Source: Ligula intestinalis
Lineage: Eukaryota; Platyhelminthes; Cestoda; Diphyllobothriidea; Diphyllobothriidae
Reading direction: 5' to 3'
NCBI GenBank assembly: GCA_036362985.1
Contig: JAYGXS010000001.1
Span: 75,478,027 to 75,542,026 of the forward strand
DNA length: 64,000 nt
A program made the position numbers and the translations under genes. The notes under the pieces are model-generated. The model was not told where the DNA came from. It did not search any database and worked only from the letters and a program-made list of their open reading frames with translations. Below, piece by piece: positions 10,898 through 21,805 of this stretch. Every line of letters begins with the position of its first letter. The stretch's first letter is position 1.

Positions 10898-12738
10898 TCA
10901 CATTTCTTCCGGGAAAATAATATTTCAATGATTCCTTTTTTCGAAAAAGGGTATTATTTTATTGATAGACCATTTAACAACTGAAAATTGACCCGTTTTT
11001 CCGGAAACTGGTATTCCCGAAAATAGATATGTTACAAGCCACTTCCTCAGTGTTGCTTTTAACTTTGCATCTAGCGAAAATAATGAGGAGAAATACTAAA
11101 AGTTACAAAATAATGGCACTTGATTGTTTGTCCTTTTGCTTTTAATGCAACATTCGACATAGAACTGGTAAAATCGTTTAAGATAGATTCCTCGGTGTGA
11201 TTTTTAATCCCAAACGTAAGTTTTTCTTGCATGAGAAAGTTTGGTCTTGTCCTGGACCACGTTCTCTGAGTAAGTGTGGAGTGGAATTCAGGTTTGGGCA
11301 GTTGGTAGGACTAACAATTTGGGAAGTCGTAGACTAAGGGGCCGGCTGTTTTTCGAGGGCAATTACATTAGTATTATTCGTTTTCAGAGTAATTCCGCTT
11401 TTGAATTGTAAACTAGAGTGTTATGCCAAACAATTAAGATGCTTATTCGGTGTCGTTCAGTACCGTCATAGTCGAGGACCGACTTGCTGCTGGCAGCGAA
11501 AAGGCGACTTCCTGAAAGCGGTGACGAGAGAAAAGACACAATCGCTTGCACAAGAGGTTTATTCGTCTGTTGTTTCCGATTTACACTCAAATGCATCATC
11601 TGAGACAGAGATAACAATCGCGTGAGCCGTGAAGTTCTACAGTCATGGTGTGCCCTTCCTCAGTCTATTAACGAGCACAAAGACGTCCCCCCCCATCTGT
11701 AGCCTGTGCTGAGACTCTGCTTAGGCAACGTAGCTAGCCACATGAAGAGTGCACGGACGATCACTGTTCCCATTACCAGTGCCGGCGAGCCAAACTGCCC
11801 AAGCACCCACACTGTTCATTTACATTTTGAGAAATAGCGCCTCGACTACGGGCCATTGTTGCACTACATGCAATCACTTACGATGAGCGTGGGGATGGGG
11901 GGGTGGTAACTTTGACAGGTATGTAGAAACATGGTAATTGTACACTGTGTATCACCTGACCAGTTAGCAAAACAAACAGTATTGCATCACGTGTGATGAA
12001 TAGGGGAGTTGTCTGAAAATCACACTTCCTCGTAGATGTAAGTGTCCTTCCAGAATGAAGGTTGGTCGTCAGAATATTTTTTTACAATGTGAAAACTACT
12101 TCGCAATGGCGTCTTCCTGATGAAGACCAAATTCCTCATTCCTTAGCCCCAGAGGGCACTCTCTCTTTAAATGATCTAAACTGCTTTGGAATCATACTTT
12201 TTACCGTTTAGAACAGAATTAGGCGAGCGTATGTGTACTTTTGATAAATTATCGTCAGATCCGTGCACTTGTATTGTTAGGCTAGTCAGTAAAAGTTGTG
12301 AGCAAATAAACAAGCAACAGGCTGTTGTTAGGGTGGGGCAGGGAGGAAAAAAAACTGCAGTGAGGGTCTTCGGAACAGGGTCGAGAGGGAGGGCGTGGCA
12401 ACTAGGAAGGGTAATTATATGCAGGTGGTTGGCTGATGGCATGGTGGCTTTGGGCCATGGCAACGGCATGGCATGGCCTGTGTACCGGTTCGCGAAACCG
12501 AATTTCAGCTACCTCTATAGTAGCAAATAGACGCTGTTAAGGTGGCTTTGTAGCACTTTCGGGGACCTTGTTAATCGCCCAGAAGGCCTCTAGCATCTGC
12601 GCGGTGGTCTGTGTCTACCATATGCCCGAGAATATAGCTGCTAGCCTTCCTTATTTGACCCTTTTTTATTATTTGACAAATAAAAGGTCCCCGTTTTGAA
12701 TGAATGCGAAGGTTCGCGATCCAGGTACTTGCATGGAT
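10898..12738. other. no recognisable gene
   Basis: There are short frames only. Small homopolymer and G-rich tracts occur (about 11890, 12340). Nothing resembling a known protein, RNA or repeat family member was recognised. Confidence 0.45.
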
Positions 12739-12886
12739 GAGGAAGAAGATAGGTCGAGCACCAGATAAATTGATTTATTGTTCTGAGCTTTCGAACACTT
12801 ACAGGTGTCCATCTTCAGCGATGAGAAAGCAACCAAAAATGAGGATAATTATAGTGGCCAAAGGCCAATCAAATGCCAGAAATCGT
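12739..12886 (-). repeat. Penelope terminal repeat, sense copy
   Basis: The 3' terminal repeat, in the same orientation as the ORF, is nearly identical to the inverted copy at 14246-14394. Shared blocks include 'ggtcgagcaccagat', 'gttctgagctttcgaac' and 'ccaaaaatgaggataatt'. A hammerhead-like core is present on the - strand (see 12789-12818). Confidence 0.85.
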
Positions 12887-13051
12887 CTGGTTATCAAGGG
12901 ATTAGAAACAGCAAAAAAATGGGGGGGTGGGGGAGGAGGTCAATTAGCTGTCACTGGGATCGGAGGGGTCGGAGGGGCAATTATGTTGGTGTAGGCGAAT
13001 TAGCTGTCCGCGGGGCTGGGGGTCGTGAACAGCAATTAGTATGCCGCCTTG

Positions 13052-14260
13052 TCACCCGGTCGAGGGCCCTGGTAACGCTGCCTCCTCTTCCAGCCGGTTC
13101 GTTGTGATTTCCTGTTCGCTTGCCATTCTTACCTTTGATTTGGCTTCGTCCCGGCTCTTTCTAACGAAGTGGCGCAATACTTTGTAGGCCGCTGGCAGGT
13201 CCAGATGCCTGTTGACTGAGTTGGCATCTGAGTACCATGCCTCGAGTGTCAGCCTTTCGGCTTTTGAGGTTCCTCGGCCTACGATGGTCGCCCCTTGGAG
13301 ATCAAAGTTATGGCCAGTTTCTGCGATGTGTGCCGCCAGTTGTGAGTTTGTGTCCAGCTTCTGGGCCGCTCGTTTGTGCTCTTGTAGGCGGGTTTGCAGT
13401 TTGCGGCCTGTTTCCCCAACATAATTGCAGTCTCCCTCATTGCAAAGTATCTTGTTGACGATTGCAGAGGTTTCTTTAAGAGGCAGTCGGTCTTTAGGTT
13501 GCATCACCTGGCGGCGTATTGTCGCTTGAGGTCGATGGGCTATGCCCACGCCAGCAGGTTGTAACAGTCGTGAGACTGTTTCGGAGACACCTTTTATGTA
13601 GGGAATGGCCCTCCAGACTTCGGGCTGCGTTCGTTCTAGTCGTCGTTTGTTCACTCGGCGTCTGCTTTGTTTGACAAACGAGTTTGGGTAGCCATTAGCT
13701 CGGAAGAGTTCCTGAAGATGTTGTTGTTCAGCTCTTTGGGCGGCTGGTGTGCTGCAGTGTGTTTGAACTCTTTGGAAAAGAGTACGGACGCAGCTGCGTT
13801 TGTGACACATGGGGTGGTTACTGTTAAAATTGAGTACCTGATTCGTGCTGGTGGCCTTTCTGAATACTGTAGTTTGCAGTAGTCCAGTCGAACACCGGCG
13901 TACCAGGAAGGGCAGTTCTTCATTTGTTTCCACCTCCATTGTGAACTGGATATTTGGATCAACCGAGTTCAATAGCTCTTTGAGGTGCTCGATGTCAGAT
14001 GTTTTAACAATGGCGAAGGTGTCATCGACATAACGAGCCCAAAACTTTGGTTGATACTTGGTGAAGACCAAGTGTTCTATCCGTTGGAGTACCACTTCAG
14101 CAATCAGGCCTGACAGGGGGGAGCCCATGGGAGTTCCTTTAATCTGCTCATACATTTGTCCGCCAAATGTGAAGTACGTTTTGAGGCAATGTTGTAAAAT
14201 TTCAAGCAGATGTTCAGACTTGAGTGGTTTCGCGCTGTCATCGATGACGATTTCTGGCAT
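13052..14260 (-). CDS. Penelope-like reverse transcriptase/GIY-YIG endonuclease, N-truncated
   Basis: The frame is open for 402 codons. Residues 30-48 contain FGGQMYEQIKGTPMGSP, the RT segment before the palm. YVDD at residues 77-80 is the catalytic RT motif, inside FWARYVDDTFAIV. After a basic linker (VSETVSRLL, TIRRQVM) comes the GIY-YIG endonuclease: YVGETGRKLQTRLQEHKRA, LAAHIAETGHNF and a downstream EAWY, where the Glu is the likely catalytic residue. The family enzyme primes cDNA synthesis at a nicked target. About two thirds of the RT N-terminal part is missing, and the first ATG lies inside the inverted terminal repeat. No stop or frameshift is present in what remains, so this copy is young compared with its neighbours. 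Confidence 0.88.
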   Translation of the reverse strand: MPEIVIDDSAKPLKSEHLLEILQHCLKTYFTFGGQMYEQIKGTPMGSPLSGLIAEVVLQRIEHLVFTKYQPKFWARYVDDTFAIVKTSDIEHLKELLNSVDPNIQFTMEVETNEELPFLVRRCSTGLLQTTVFRKATSTNQVLNFNSNHPMCHKRSCVRTLFQRVQTHCSTPAAQRAEQQHLQELFRANGYPNSFVKQSRRRVNKRRLERTQPEVWRAIPYIKGVSETVSRLLQPAGVGIAHRPQATIRRQVMQPKDRLPLKETSAIVNKILCNEGDCNYVGETGRKLQTRLQEHKRAAQKLDTNSQLAAHIAETGHNFDLQGATIVGRGTSKAERLTLEAWYSDANSVNRHLDLPAAYKVLRHFVRKSRDEAKSKVRMASEQEITTNRLEEEAALPGPSTG

Positions 14261-14394
14261 TTGATTGGCCTTTGGCCACTATAATTATCCTCATTTTTGG
14301 TTGCTTCCTCATCTCTGAAGATGGACACCTGTAAGTGTTCGAAAGCTCAGAACAATAAATCAATTGATCTGGTGCTCGACCTACCTTCTTCCTC
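14246..14394 (+). repeat. Penelope terminal repeat, inverted copy
   Basis: Reverse complement of 12739-12886 with only a few substitutions, placed upstream of the ORF. Its inner end overlaps the first codons of the ORF (ATG complement at 14258-14260), so the start codon and first few residues derive from repeat sequence. Confidence 0.85.
14315..14344 (+). ncRNA. hammerhead-ribozyme-like core in terminal repeat
   Basis: CTGAAGA (14315-14321, fitting core CUGANGA) is followed by a hairpin of six pairs (GGACAC with GTGTTC, loop CTGTAA) and then GAAA (14341-14344). The same core lies on the - strand at 12789-12818. Penelope-like terminal repeats of other animals are known to carry hammerhead motifs. 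Against it, an extra T stands between the core and helix II, and helices I and III are not obvious by eye. It may be a degenerate or dimer-dependent ribozyme, or chance. Confidence 0.35.
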
Positions 14395-14984
14395 GTCCCC
14401 GTATTGCTAACGATTCATCCACCAGAATTTATGCAGCAGATTGTCGGTACTCCTTTTATCTTTGCCTACTTTTTGTAGTTCCCGCTGGGTTAAATCCAAC
14501 GATTGTCAACCAACCTGGTTATTACGTTTTACGCTATAAAATAATTTGCAAGCCAGATTTTCAGAGCTGGATCCGCTCCTCGTTTCGTGCGAGAACAAAA
14601 ATAACGTGATGTTTCATAGCTGATGTCATCTGTTTATATCACATGCAAAGTCAGTTTTTTGGTTCAAGAAGGCAATTACTTTCCCCGCTGACCTTTGTGT
14701 TTTTTCACACTTGAGAAGGCGCGCAACTGTGTGGTTTTAGTTTGTGATACTCAGCAGCATGGGAAATTAATTGAACATGAACAATCATCGGTCCCCGCTT
14801 AAAGTGTCCTACTTTTAAATATCCTTGAAACGAAAGTGTCTTCAAAGAAAGACGCTGTATGCCTCAAATCGCATAACTAAGGATTATAGTAGTCAGCAAG
14901 TAACCTACGGGCAGTTCAGATCTCTGTCGCAAGGTGTCGTTATTTGCATCGCCTTCTGTGCATGTATCTCTTCTAGCCTACTGT
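14395..14984. other. no recognisable gene
   Basis: A/T-rich interval between the Penelope-like element and the LINE 3' fragment. No protein motif, RNA gene or known repeat was recognised. Confidence 0.45.
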
Positions 14985-15560
14985 GTGTGTGTCGCAGCCC
15001 TTGTTGGTTCAACAGTCCCGCCGGAGTCCAGACTGGTTGTAGTTGGAAGACGGCGAAAAGCCGTGACCTCGGCCGGCTTGAGCCAATGTTCACGGGAGTG
15101 AGTTGGGTGCCCGGCCGGAAACTGCAGGCAGAAGGATGTTGACAGTCATGCGGAGAGCCGCCGCAATCGGGACAACTGTCGGATGTGGACGAGTCGAGCC
15201 GATGTTTGTACTGGTGAAGCAGCATTGAGTAGCCACTGCGTAGTTGAGCCAAAGTACAGCGAGTGACCGTCGAAAGTTTTTGTTGCGAGGCCGCAGTGGG
15301 AGGTGGATAGCCGCCCGAAAGGACCGTAGGGTGGTAGATTAGTCTTGCTTCGACAACGGCTCTCTTGTGAAGTCGCTAGAAGCCTGTCATGATGGCAGAG
15401 CCATCAACGGGTAGATCCGAAAGATACGACCCGACTGCTTTCTTGTAGAGAGCTCTAATAGATGGCCGAACGCTGCGGCTGGGCCCAGGAGCGTGCTCCT
15501 TTTGTGTCGACCGCACTGGTTAAATCGGACTGCGCAATAAGCCCAGAGTGGGATTGTGTG
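14985..15560 (-). pseudogene. LINE 3'-end fragment, same family as 18432-22000
   Basis: On the - strand it encodes RPSIRALYKKAV, then SGGYPPP, then TRCTLAQLRSGYSMLLHQY and the zinc-knuckle-like SCPDCGGSPHDCQHPSACS, colinear with the C-terminus of the larger LINE. The 3' ends of both copies coincide at a TG-rich tail (here about 14985-14995). One stop lies in the middle. Only the last 190 or so codons survive, a typical 5'-truncated LINE insertion. Confidence 0.82.
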
Positions 15561-15574
15561 GAGTGACCGGCTGG

Positions 15575-15785
15575 CCGACTGCTGCAATACCTCCTTGATG
15601 TGGCCTCTATGCCTGGATGTGGAAGCACGCCTAGGGAAGCGACTGAAGTCGCACCAGTCCCATACGCCTTTTCCCGCCTTCGGTCTTCTTGACTTGGTCA
15701 AGCCACCGAGCCTAGGTAGGGGACGGGAAGAGAGTGTGGTAAATGCAGCGCAATTCACAGTCTCTGTACCAGTTTGCTCGGGTAC
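15575..15785. repeat. dispersed repeat, also at 9330-9545
   Basis: Matches 9330-9545 in order and orientation ('tgtggcctctat...', '...gcgcaattcac'). It directly abuts the upstream end of the LINE fragment, so either the LINE inserted next to it or both belong to one composite repeat. Confidence 0.5.
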
Positions 15786-15810
15786 GTACAGTGGACTTCG
15801 TCCGATATGA

Positions 15811-18430
15811 CGGTCGAGTAATATTGAGTAATGTAGATTTACCTTACCTACGTACAGAACGCTATGTGGGCATTGTGTGGTATCTTGGAGTTATGGTCTG
15901 GAACCGACGCCTCCGGTCCACGAATAATCCGAAAGTATTACTGACAAAGACAAGAAGCCCAATGAGGAAGCAGACTGTGATGTGGTGATCAATGTCGAGA
16001 ACTTCAATCCTCTGAAGTGACCCTATGTCCTCACTTATTTTATATATTTTTTGAAGCAACGACTACCTCTTCCGCCTTTTAGTTTTTCCTCTCCGACATT
16101 CACGGATTAGGAATGGCAGATTTCTGCGTGGACGTTTTGTGATGAGCGAATCCTTTAGTGCTTTTCCAGTAAATGAATATTTGAAGGCGGAAAACCATAT
16201 CAAGCCGCGTTGTCAGATGATTAGTAATTAGCTAGGGGCGCTGTATCCTGTTTCGTTTCCATTTGTTCCTTTTCCCTTTGGGTTCCACCCTTGTGCCTTA
16301 GATCACCCTGACATTTAAAACGCTGTGACCAGGAGAAGCTGTTGTCCCATCGTAAAACGGTAGTTTCGGGGCCTCCTGTTTTTTTTCGCCCAATAGAATG
16401 TCACGCTGTTACCCCGCTGCTCGAAGCATCTGTTCGCATACCAATTAAGGAACTGCAATAGTAGCAACTGCACTGTATTTTGACAACAAAATGTTCGCGT
16501 CGACATTTTGAAACAATGACTGGATACTCACATGTTCAGGATAAGCCGAGTGGTGCGCTGGTTTCATAGGTTTCTCGCCACGTACAAATCTTGGATTCTG
16601 ATAGAAAAAATGTGGCAAAAGTGACGACATAAACGTGGGCTGCTTTTTCACTGTTACTAATTGGCCCAGTGGTTTAGTTGTTTCATGAAATAACTTAAGC
16701 GGCTTTTTCGAGTTTTCGATGCCTGCCACTATCGGTATTCCGCATATAAAACTTCCAACGAGTGGCACAGTTTGCTCGTCACTTAAAATTTCACCAAAGA
16801 GAGGCCGTCCTCGTTAATGACTGAGTGGACGGAAAAGCCATTTTGCCTGATTCTGGTCCTTAGAGGAAGATTTACTGGCTACCGTTCTGAATTCGCTGAT
16901 GGGAATTTTTGCAACTTGATTTTTTTCTCGAAAATTGCATTTATTGGGCGGATAGAGTACACGAGCTTGTCTAACTGATAAAATGTGAATATAAAATTGT
17001 AATGGGTGCTTCGACACACATTTTAGTTTCTTTATTTTATTCATTGTATTGACCTGAGGCGCAAATTGCTGTTTGGTAGAAAGACTTTTATTTTAGATCA
17101 GTCTATTAGAAGGAAATAGGCACAGGATTTGGCAAAATTCAAGGCTGGTCAATATCCAAGGAATTTCCTACTCTATTAAACGCCGTGGACCAAAAACTCT
17201 TGCTTGTGCATATTGTACTATAAAAAATATAAATAAGAACCAAAAACGTTTTAAGTATGTTTTTTTCAGAGAACAGAATCTTTTTAATGCATTCATGAAA
17301 AGCAAGTAAATGCAAGTATAAACAATGGCATTTTTTCGAGAAATGAAGAGCGGATTCATTTTTAAAAAAATATTTTTGCACAGTGGCTACTTTTTGTGCT
17401 ATAAAATTAAGTAATAGGCTTATTAAGCTGCAGTTTGTTCCACCACCCCGAAAATAAGAATGGTAAACAAGCATATATATGATCACCCGAGATATGCCGT
17501 CACCTTCCTCTGTCAAGCCGTAAGCAAACGATGTCCGGACACTTTTAATACATAGTTCATTATAAACAAATAAGGTCACTCTAAACGAAATGGGTAGAAG
17601 ATTCTCAGTTTTCACAAAATCGTACTATTCTGCCACTCCGTTGTGCCTATGTATTCTCAAAACGAGGCCTAAAAGTATAGATGTATACTGAAAACTTCTC
17701 CAGTATACACAGAAAAGTGAGTTCTTTCACTTTCAGTGGAATATTTATTCCTAATTCTCAGGGAAGTCAAAAAGCCGGTCACACGCTTTTCCATTTAAAA
17801 TTTAGCTTTACCTTGTATGTCCGATTTTCACTTTTTCGGAATTTTCCGCTTTTATAAAGAAAGCTGGTATTTCTAAACAACTTAATATTTCTTGATAAAT
17901 AGCAATATGCTCTATTTTTAAGAACGATCATTACTTTATTGCTGTGAGACTTTGGGGGACGCAACGTGAGCTGCTTTTGTGGGACAGGAATATCCTTGTA
18001 AAACGCCTTAGACTTCATTAGACAGGCAATCCACTGTATTTCAGCTCATAAAACTACCTATAGATCGGTAGCAGAAGGGCGTTTGAAAGCAATGCAACCG
18101 AGAGTATTCTGTCTGTATAAACACATATGGGAGTAATTTGTTGCGCCCTAGGCAGATAGTGTCGAGAACTATTATTCGAGTGAAGTATTTGTACTTCTTT
18201 GCAAACATAATTCCGCGATTTTGCAAAGCTATCTCATGCCACCCGACAATAACGTCACCTCCTCCCCCCTCCCCCTGGAACTTAGTGCTTCTCCTTTACA
18301 TTGGGCTTCGTTGTGTGGCGTCTAAGTAGTAGTTCTACTTAGTTCACTATAATCATGAGGTCGATTCCCAGGTTGTTGGTAAAAGGCAAGAGTCGCCAGA
18401 ACGTGGGCTTTATTGTGTACGTAATCACAA
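15811..18430. other. no recognisable gene; A/T-rich
   Basis: Frames up to 158 codons exist on the - strand (17139-17615), but they are rich in F, Y, K, I and N, as expected from A/T-rich noncoding sequence. No motif, no splice pattern and no RNA gene was recognised. Confidence 0.45.
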
Positions 18431-18431
18431 G

Positions 18432-19086
18432 TTACTGTGTGTATGTGTGTGTGTCGTAGCCCATAGTTGGATCAGGAATCCCCGCCGGAATCCAAACTGG
18501 GAGTAGTTGGGCGACGGAGAAAAGCCGTGACCTCAACCGGCTTGAGTCACAGATCCGCGGGAGTGAGGTGGGTGCCTGGCCGAGAACTGCAGGCGAACAG
18601 ATGACGGCGGTCATGCGGCGAGACGCCGCAGTCAGAACAGCAGTCAGGTATGGATGGGTCGAGCCGGTGTTGGTATTGGCGAAGGAGCATGCAGTAGCCA
18701 CTGCGTAGCTGTGCCAGGGTACAGCGAGTGACCCTCGGGAGATGTCGTTCCGAGGCCGCAATCGGAGGTGGATAGCCACCCAAAAGGACCGGGCGACGGT
18801 AACCTCGTTTCTCCTCGACAACGAATCTCTGGTGAAGACGCTGGAAGCCTGTCTTGGTAGCAGAGCTATCAACAGGTAGATCCGCGAGAGACGAGACAAC
18901 AGCTTCCTTGTGGAGTGCTCGAATAGACGGCCGGACGTTGCGGCAGGGCTCGGGAACGGTGCAACTGTGATGATTGGGATGGCCGTGTTGCGAATAACTC
19001 CACCAGAACTGCTGGCTAAGGAGAGTGCTGTAATGGGCGACCGGTAAAACAGAAGCCTCCGCATGAAGATTATCTATAGTCGACAT
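18432..19086 (-). pseudogene. LINE C-terminal zinc-knuckle region
   Basis: Encodes RPSIRALHKEAVVSSLADL, RCTLAQLRSGYCMLLRQY and the Cys/His cluster CCSDCGVSPHDRRHLFAC, the C-terminal knuckle found after the RT in Jockey/CR1-like LINEs. The frame changes once near 18545, after which PVWIPAGIPDP ends the protein. It matches the truncated copy at 14985-15560. Confidence 0.8.
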
Positions 19087-19177
19087 TTTATAGCAACCCG
19101 TGATCGTGCTGACTGGAGGCGGCGGAGGCTAGAAGAGCTCATCGTAGGAGACCAGATTGGTGCGGCTTGGCCAGCGC

Positions 19178-20610
19178 CTAAAAAGCAGTCGACAAAGTCT
19201 CTTTCGCGCAGCCCCAGGATTTGCCTATTAGAGCCTTGAGGACCTTGGTGCAGCGGCTTACTTTGCTTGCGGTCTCCCTGGCATGGTCTGCGAAAGTGAA
19301 AAGCGGATCAAAACGCATGCCAAGGAGTTTGGGCTTGCGGACGAGCGGTAAGGACGCCTCGTTGACGGTGATGACCGGGTGACGATTAAACTCCTTCGGA
19401 TCAAGCTTGAAAACAGTTACGGACGACTTGGCTGCCGAGATCGTCATTCCGCGCTGGGTGAGGAAGTTTTCGACAACAGGCATGAACTCCGTGAGGAGCT
19501 GTGCAGCCTGATCGATGTCATGGTGCCGGCAAAAGAACGTAACATCGTCCGCGTAGGATACCACTTGCACAGGTGTCCGGGGGAGTGGTAGTTCTCGCAT
19601 GTAGATGTTAAAGAGCGTCGGGCTGAGCACAGAGCCTTGAGAGACGCTGCAGGTCTGCTTACGGGGCTTAGAGAGAGCGCCCCAGAAAAGGACACGATCG
19701 TGATGGCCACGGATGTAAGCCGCTAACCATCGGACCAGGCCAGTCGGGACGTTCAACGAGACCAAGTCCTGCAGGAGCTTATCGTGGCGGACGCAGTCAA
19801 AGGCTCGTGACAGGTCAATTGAGACTGCCACGGTCCGCGAAGCGGGCTTCTGTTGGTTGAAGCCCTCGAGGATAGCATCGCTGAGCTCGAAAAGCGCCGT
19901 TGTAGTCCCACGACCCGATCGGAAACCATGTTGGTGGCAAGATAGTTCCGCTACAGACGTCAAAATTGGGTGGACGAGCCGTTCCAGGATCTTCACCAAT
20001 GGACTGAGGAGGGCAATTGGGCGATAAGAGGTCGCTAGGCGAGGGTCCTTGCCCGCTTTGACCAGGGGGGATAATGATCGACTGGCGCCAGCAATCGGGG
20101 ATGATTGAAGTTCCCAGTGAAAGGTTGAAGAGGGCGGCAAGGTAGGCAGCCACCTTCGGGCCGATGTGGCGCACATGGATAGGCGCCAGACCATCTGGTC
20201 CTAAGGCTTTCGAAGCTCTCGTTTTCTTGACGGCGGTGAGGATGGCATCAGCCGAAAAGGAAATGTCTGGGGGCGGGGCTTTATGGAGGAGACGAAGAAG
20301 GGGGCGCTGGCTTTTGGAACTGGGCGCCGAGCGGGGCGAGAACAGCTTGCTCATCTTCGCGGCGATCTTACCGTTGTTGGAAATGAACTTGCCGTCCCCG
20401 AAGCTAATAGACTGGTAAGATGTATCAGCCCGGGGTTTGGTCAGGTTGCGTAAAAGCTTCTAAGTGGCAGCTGAGTTGCCGCTGAAATTACAATCTGAAA
20501 CTAGTTCATGCCAGCGTTGGCGTTTGCCATCGTTGATAGTCTTAGTGATTAAGCCGTTCACTTCGCCAACGCGCGGGTCACTGGCATCACGCGCTCGTAT
20601 TTCGTCTCTC
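19178..20610 (-). pseudogene. LINE reverse transcriptase domain, frameshifted
   Basis: The frame resumes with VNGLITKTINDGKRQRWHEL, hits a TAG at about 20460, then gives LGPDGLAPIHVRHIG. It shifts within a run of six G's at 20067-20072 and continues with VKAGKDPRLATSYRPIALLS. RT motifs follow in order: HGFRSGRGT, VSIDLSRAFD, SQGSVLSPTLFNIYM, VSYADDVTF (catalytic YADD) and KPKLLGMRFD. All key residues remain, so inactivation is by frameshift and stop rather than loss of motifs. It ends in the C-terminal region at 18432-19086. Confidence 0.9.
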
Positions 20611-21670
20611 GTTCCAGGCGGTAGGCTTCGGGTTGATAGTTAGGACGGAGAAGGGGAATGCGGCCGTTAGGGATGTGGTGACTTGCTGCTGCCAGGAGTA
20701 GTCGACGAAGGGCTCGCTCCGCTGTGTGGACACAGGTGGAAGGCGGTAGGCCATCGATCTCGGCTTCGCATTCGGTCGTGAACGCTGCCCAATTGGTTTT
20801 CTTGAAATTAATGAAGTGCCGGTTTGGGGCCTTGATACGCTCGGCGGCGGTGGCCAATTCGATCACAATGGGGAGGTAGTCGCTACCCGGGCTGATTTCC
20901 GTGTTCCACATGGTGGAGGCTACCAGGCTGAGACTGGCGAGGGAAACATCGGGCGAGCTGGAGGCGCCGTTGGTCGGGAGCCGCGTTTGGCTGTTCTTGT
21001 TGAGAACGGCAAAAGGGGCGTGTTCTATTTCATCAGCCAGAGCTTCTCCTCGGGAGTCGGCTGCCAAGTTTGAGCACCAGAGGTCATGGTGGGCGTTCAA
21101 GTCACCTAGCACCAGCCTGTCTCCAGAAGTTAAGTAGGGAGCGATAGAGGCGGCGAAACCGGGAGGACAACTGGAAGTTGGAGGGATGTGCACGTTCACG
21201 ACGGGTAGCGGCGCCGGGCCAATGTCAAGGGAAATCGCCAGTCCTTCCGTGGGATCGTCTCCAAGCAGGAGTAGCTGGTGATGGGCAATGGATTTGTCCA
21301 CTAGGAAGGCCAAACCTTCGCCTTTGTTGCGGCCGCGGTCGCGACGGACAATCGTGTAATCGGCACAGGAAGGGACCTTAGTGGAGTTAGACCACTTTGT
21401 CTCTTGGATAGCCGCCACAGCTATGCTGTGCGAGCGCATGAAGGCCAGGAGCTGGTCGAGCTTCTCAAGGAGGCCGTTGGCGTTGAATTGTAAGATCTTG
21501 AGACTAGGTGGGGAGGCAAGGTCGGAGACCAGAGGATTTGGGTTCAGGACAGGACGGGCTGGAGGAATGGAGATCGGTGGGGGCACGGGACAGCTGGGAC
21601 ACGCGACCAATCGGCAGCCGTGGCGAGGCCACTGCAGCGGAGATGGCACCAACCATTGCAGGAGCCGCAA
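20558..21670 (-). pseudogene. LINE AP endonuclease domain
   Basis: A continuous frame encodes an apurinic-type endonuclease. It opens with LKILQFNANGLLEKL, then IAVAAIQETKW (metal-binding Glu), VVNVHIPP, LVLGDLNAHHDLW (catalytic Asp/Asn), SPDVSLAS and GSDYLPIVI. The last is usually SDH, so the catalytic His may be lost as Tyr. The enzyme nicks genomic DNA for target-primed reverse transcription. The frame goes off at about 20610, where a frameshift separates it from the RT. The proline-rich N-terminal part (CPVPPPISIPPARP) links it to the zinc finger. Confidence 0.85.
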
Positions 21671-21805
21671 CGTACAGACCAGTCGCGGCTGCCCAGGTGG
21701 ACTCGGCAGAACGAGCAGTATCAGAGAGGTCCAGGGTTGGCCTCGATTCTGGTGGCGAGGAAGAGTCGGAGCAGCGTGGCCGGGAGGGGCTGTTCCGTTA
21801 TCAAA
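21600..21805 (-). pseudogene. LINE N-terminus: 2A-like motif plus PHD-type zinc finger
   Basis: The - strand reads LLRLFLATRIEANPGPL, then a TGA, then YCSFCRVHLG, WSVRCGSCNGWCHLRCSGL and, after a frame change, VACPSC. The IEANPGP ending resembles the 2A ribosome-skipping consensus (DxExNPGP), which some APE-type LINEs carry at the N-terminus. The Cys/His spacing C-x2-C, C-x2-C, W-x-H-x2-C, C-x2-C is that of a PHD finger, which in LINE ORFs is thought to bind nucleic acid or chromatin. The TGA and the frameshift break this copy. Confidence 0.65.

Larger units (their letters stand above)
12739..14394 (-). mobile_element. Penelope-like retroelement with inverted terminal repeats
   Basis: A 5'-truncated Penelope-like element is coded on the - strand. 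Its single ORF (13052-14260) encodes the end of the reverse transcriptase and a GIY-YIG endonuclease. Near-identical repeats of about 148 bases flank it in inverted orientation, at 12739-12886 and 14246-14394. Penelope-like elements are known for LTR-like terminal repeats in direct or inverted order and for frequent 5' truncation, which this layout fits. A G-rich tract (12915-12980) lies in the 3' noncoding part. Confidence 0.85.

Noticed and set aside
12118..12140. CTGATGA resembling a hammerhead core
   Set aside because: No GAAA at suitable distance and no flanking helix; chance match.
17139..17615. 158-codon - strand frame
   Set aside because: Composition (F, Y, K, I, N rich) is that of A/T-rich noncoding DNA; no motif, no splice context.
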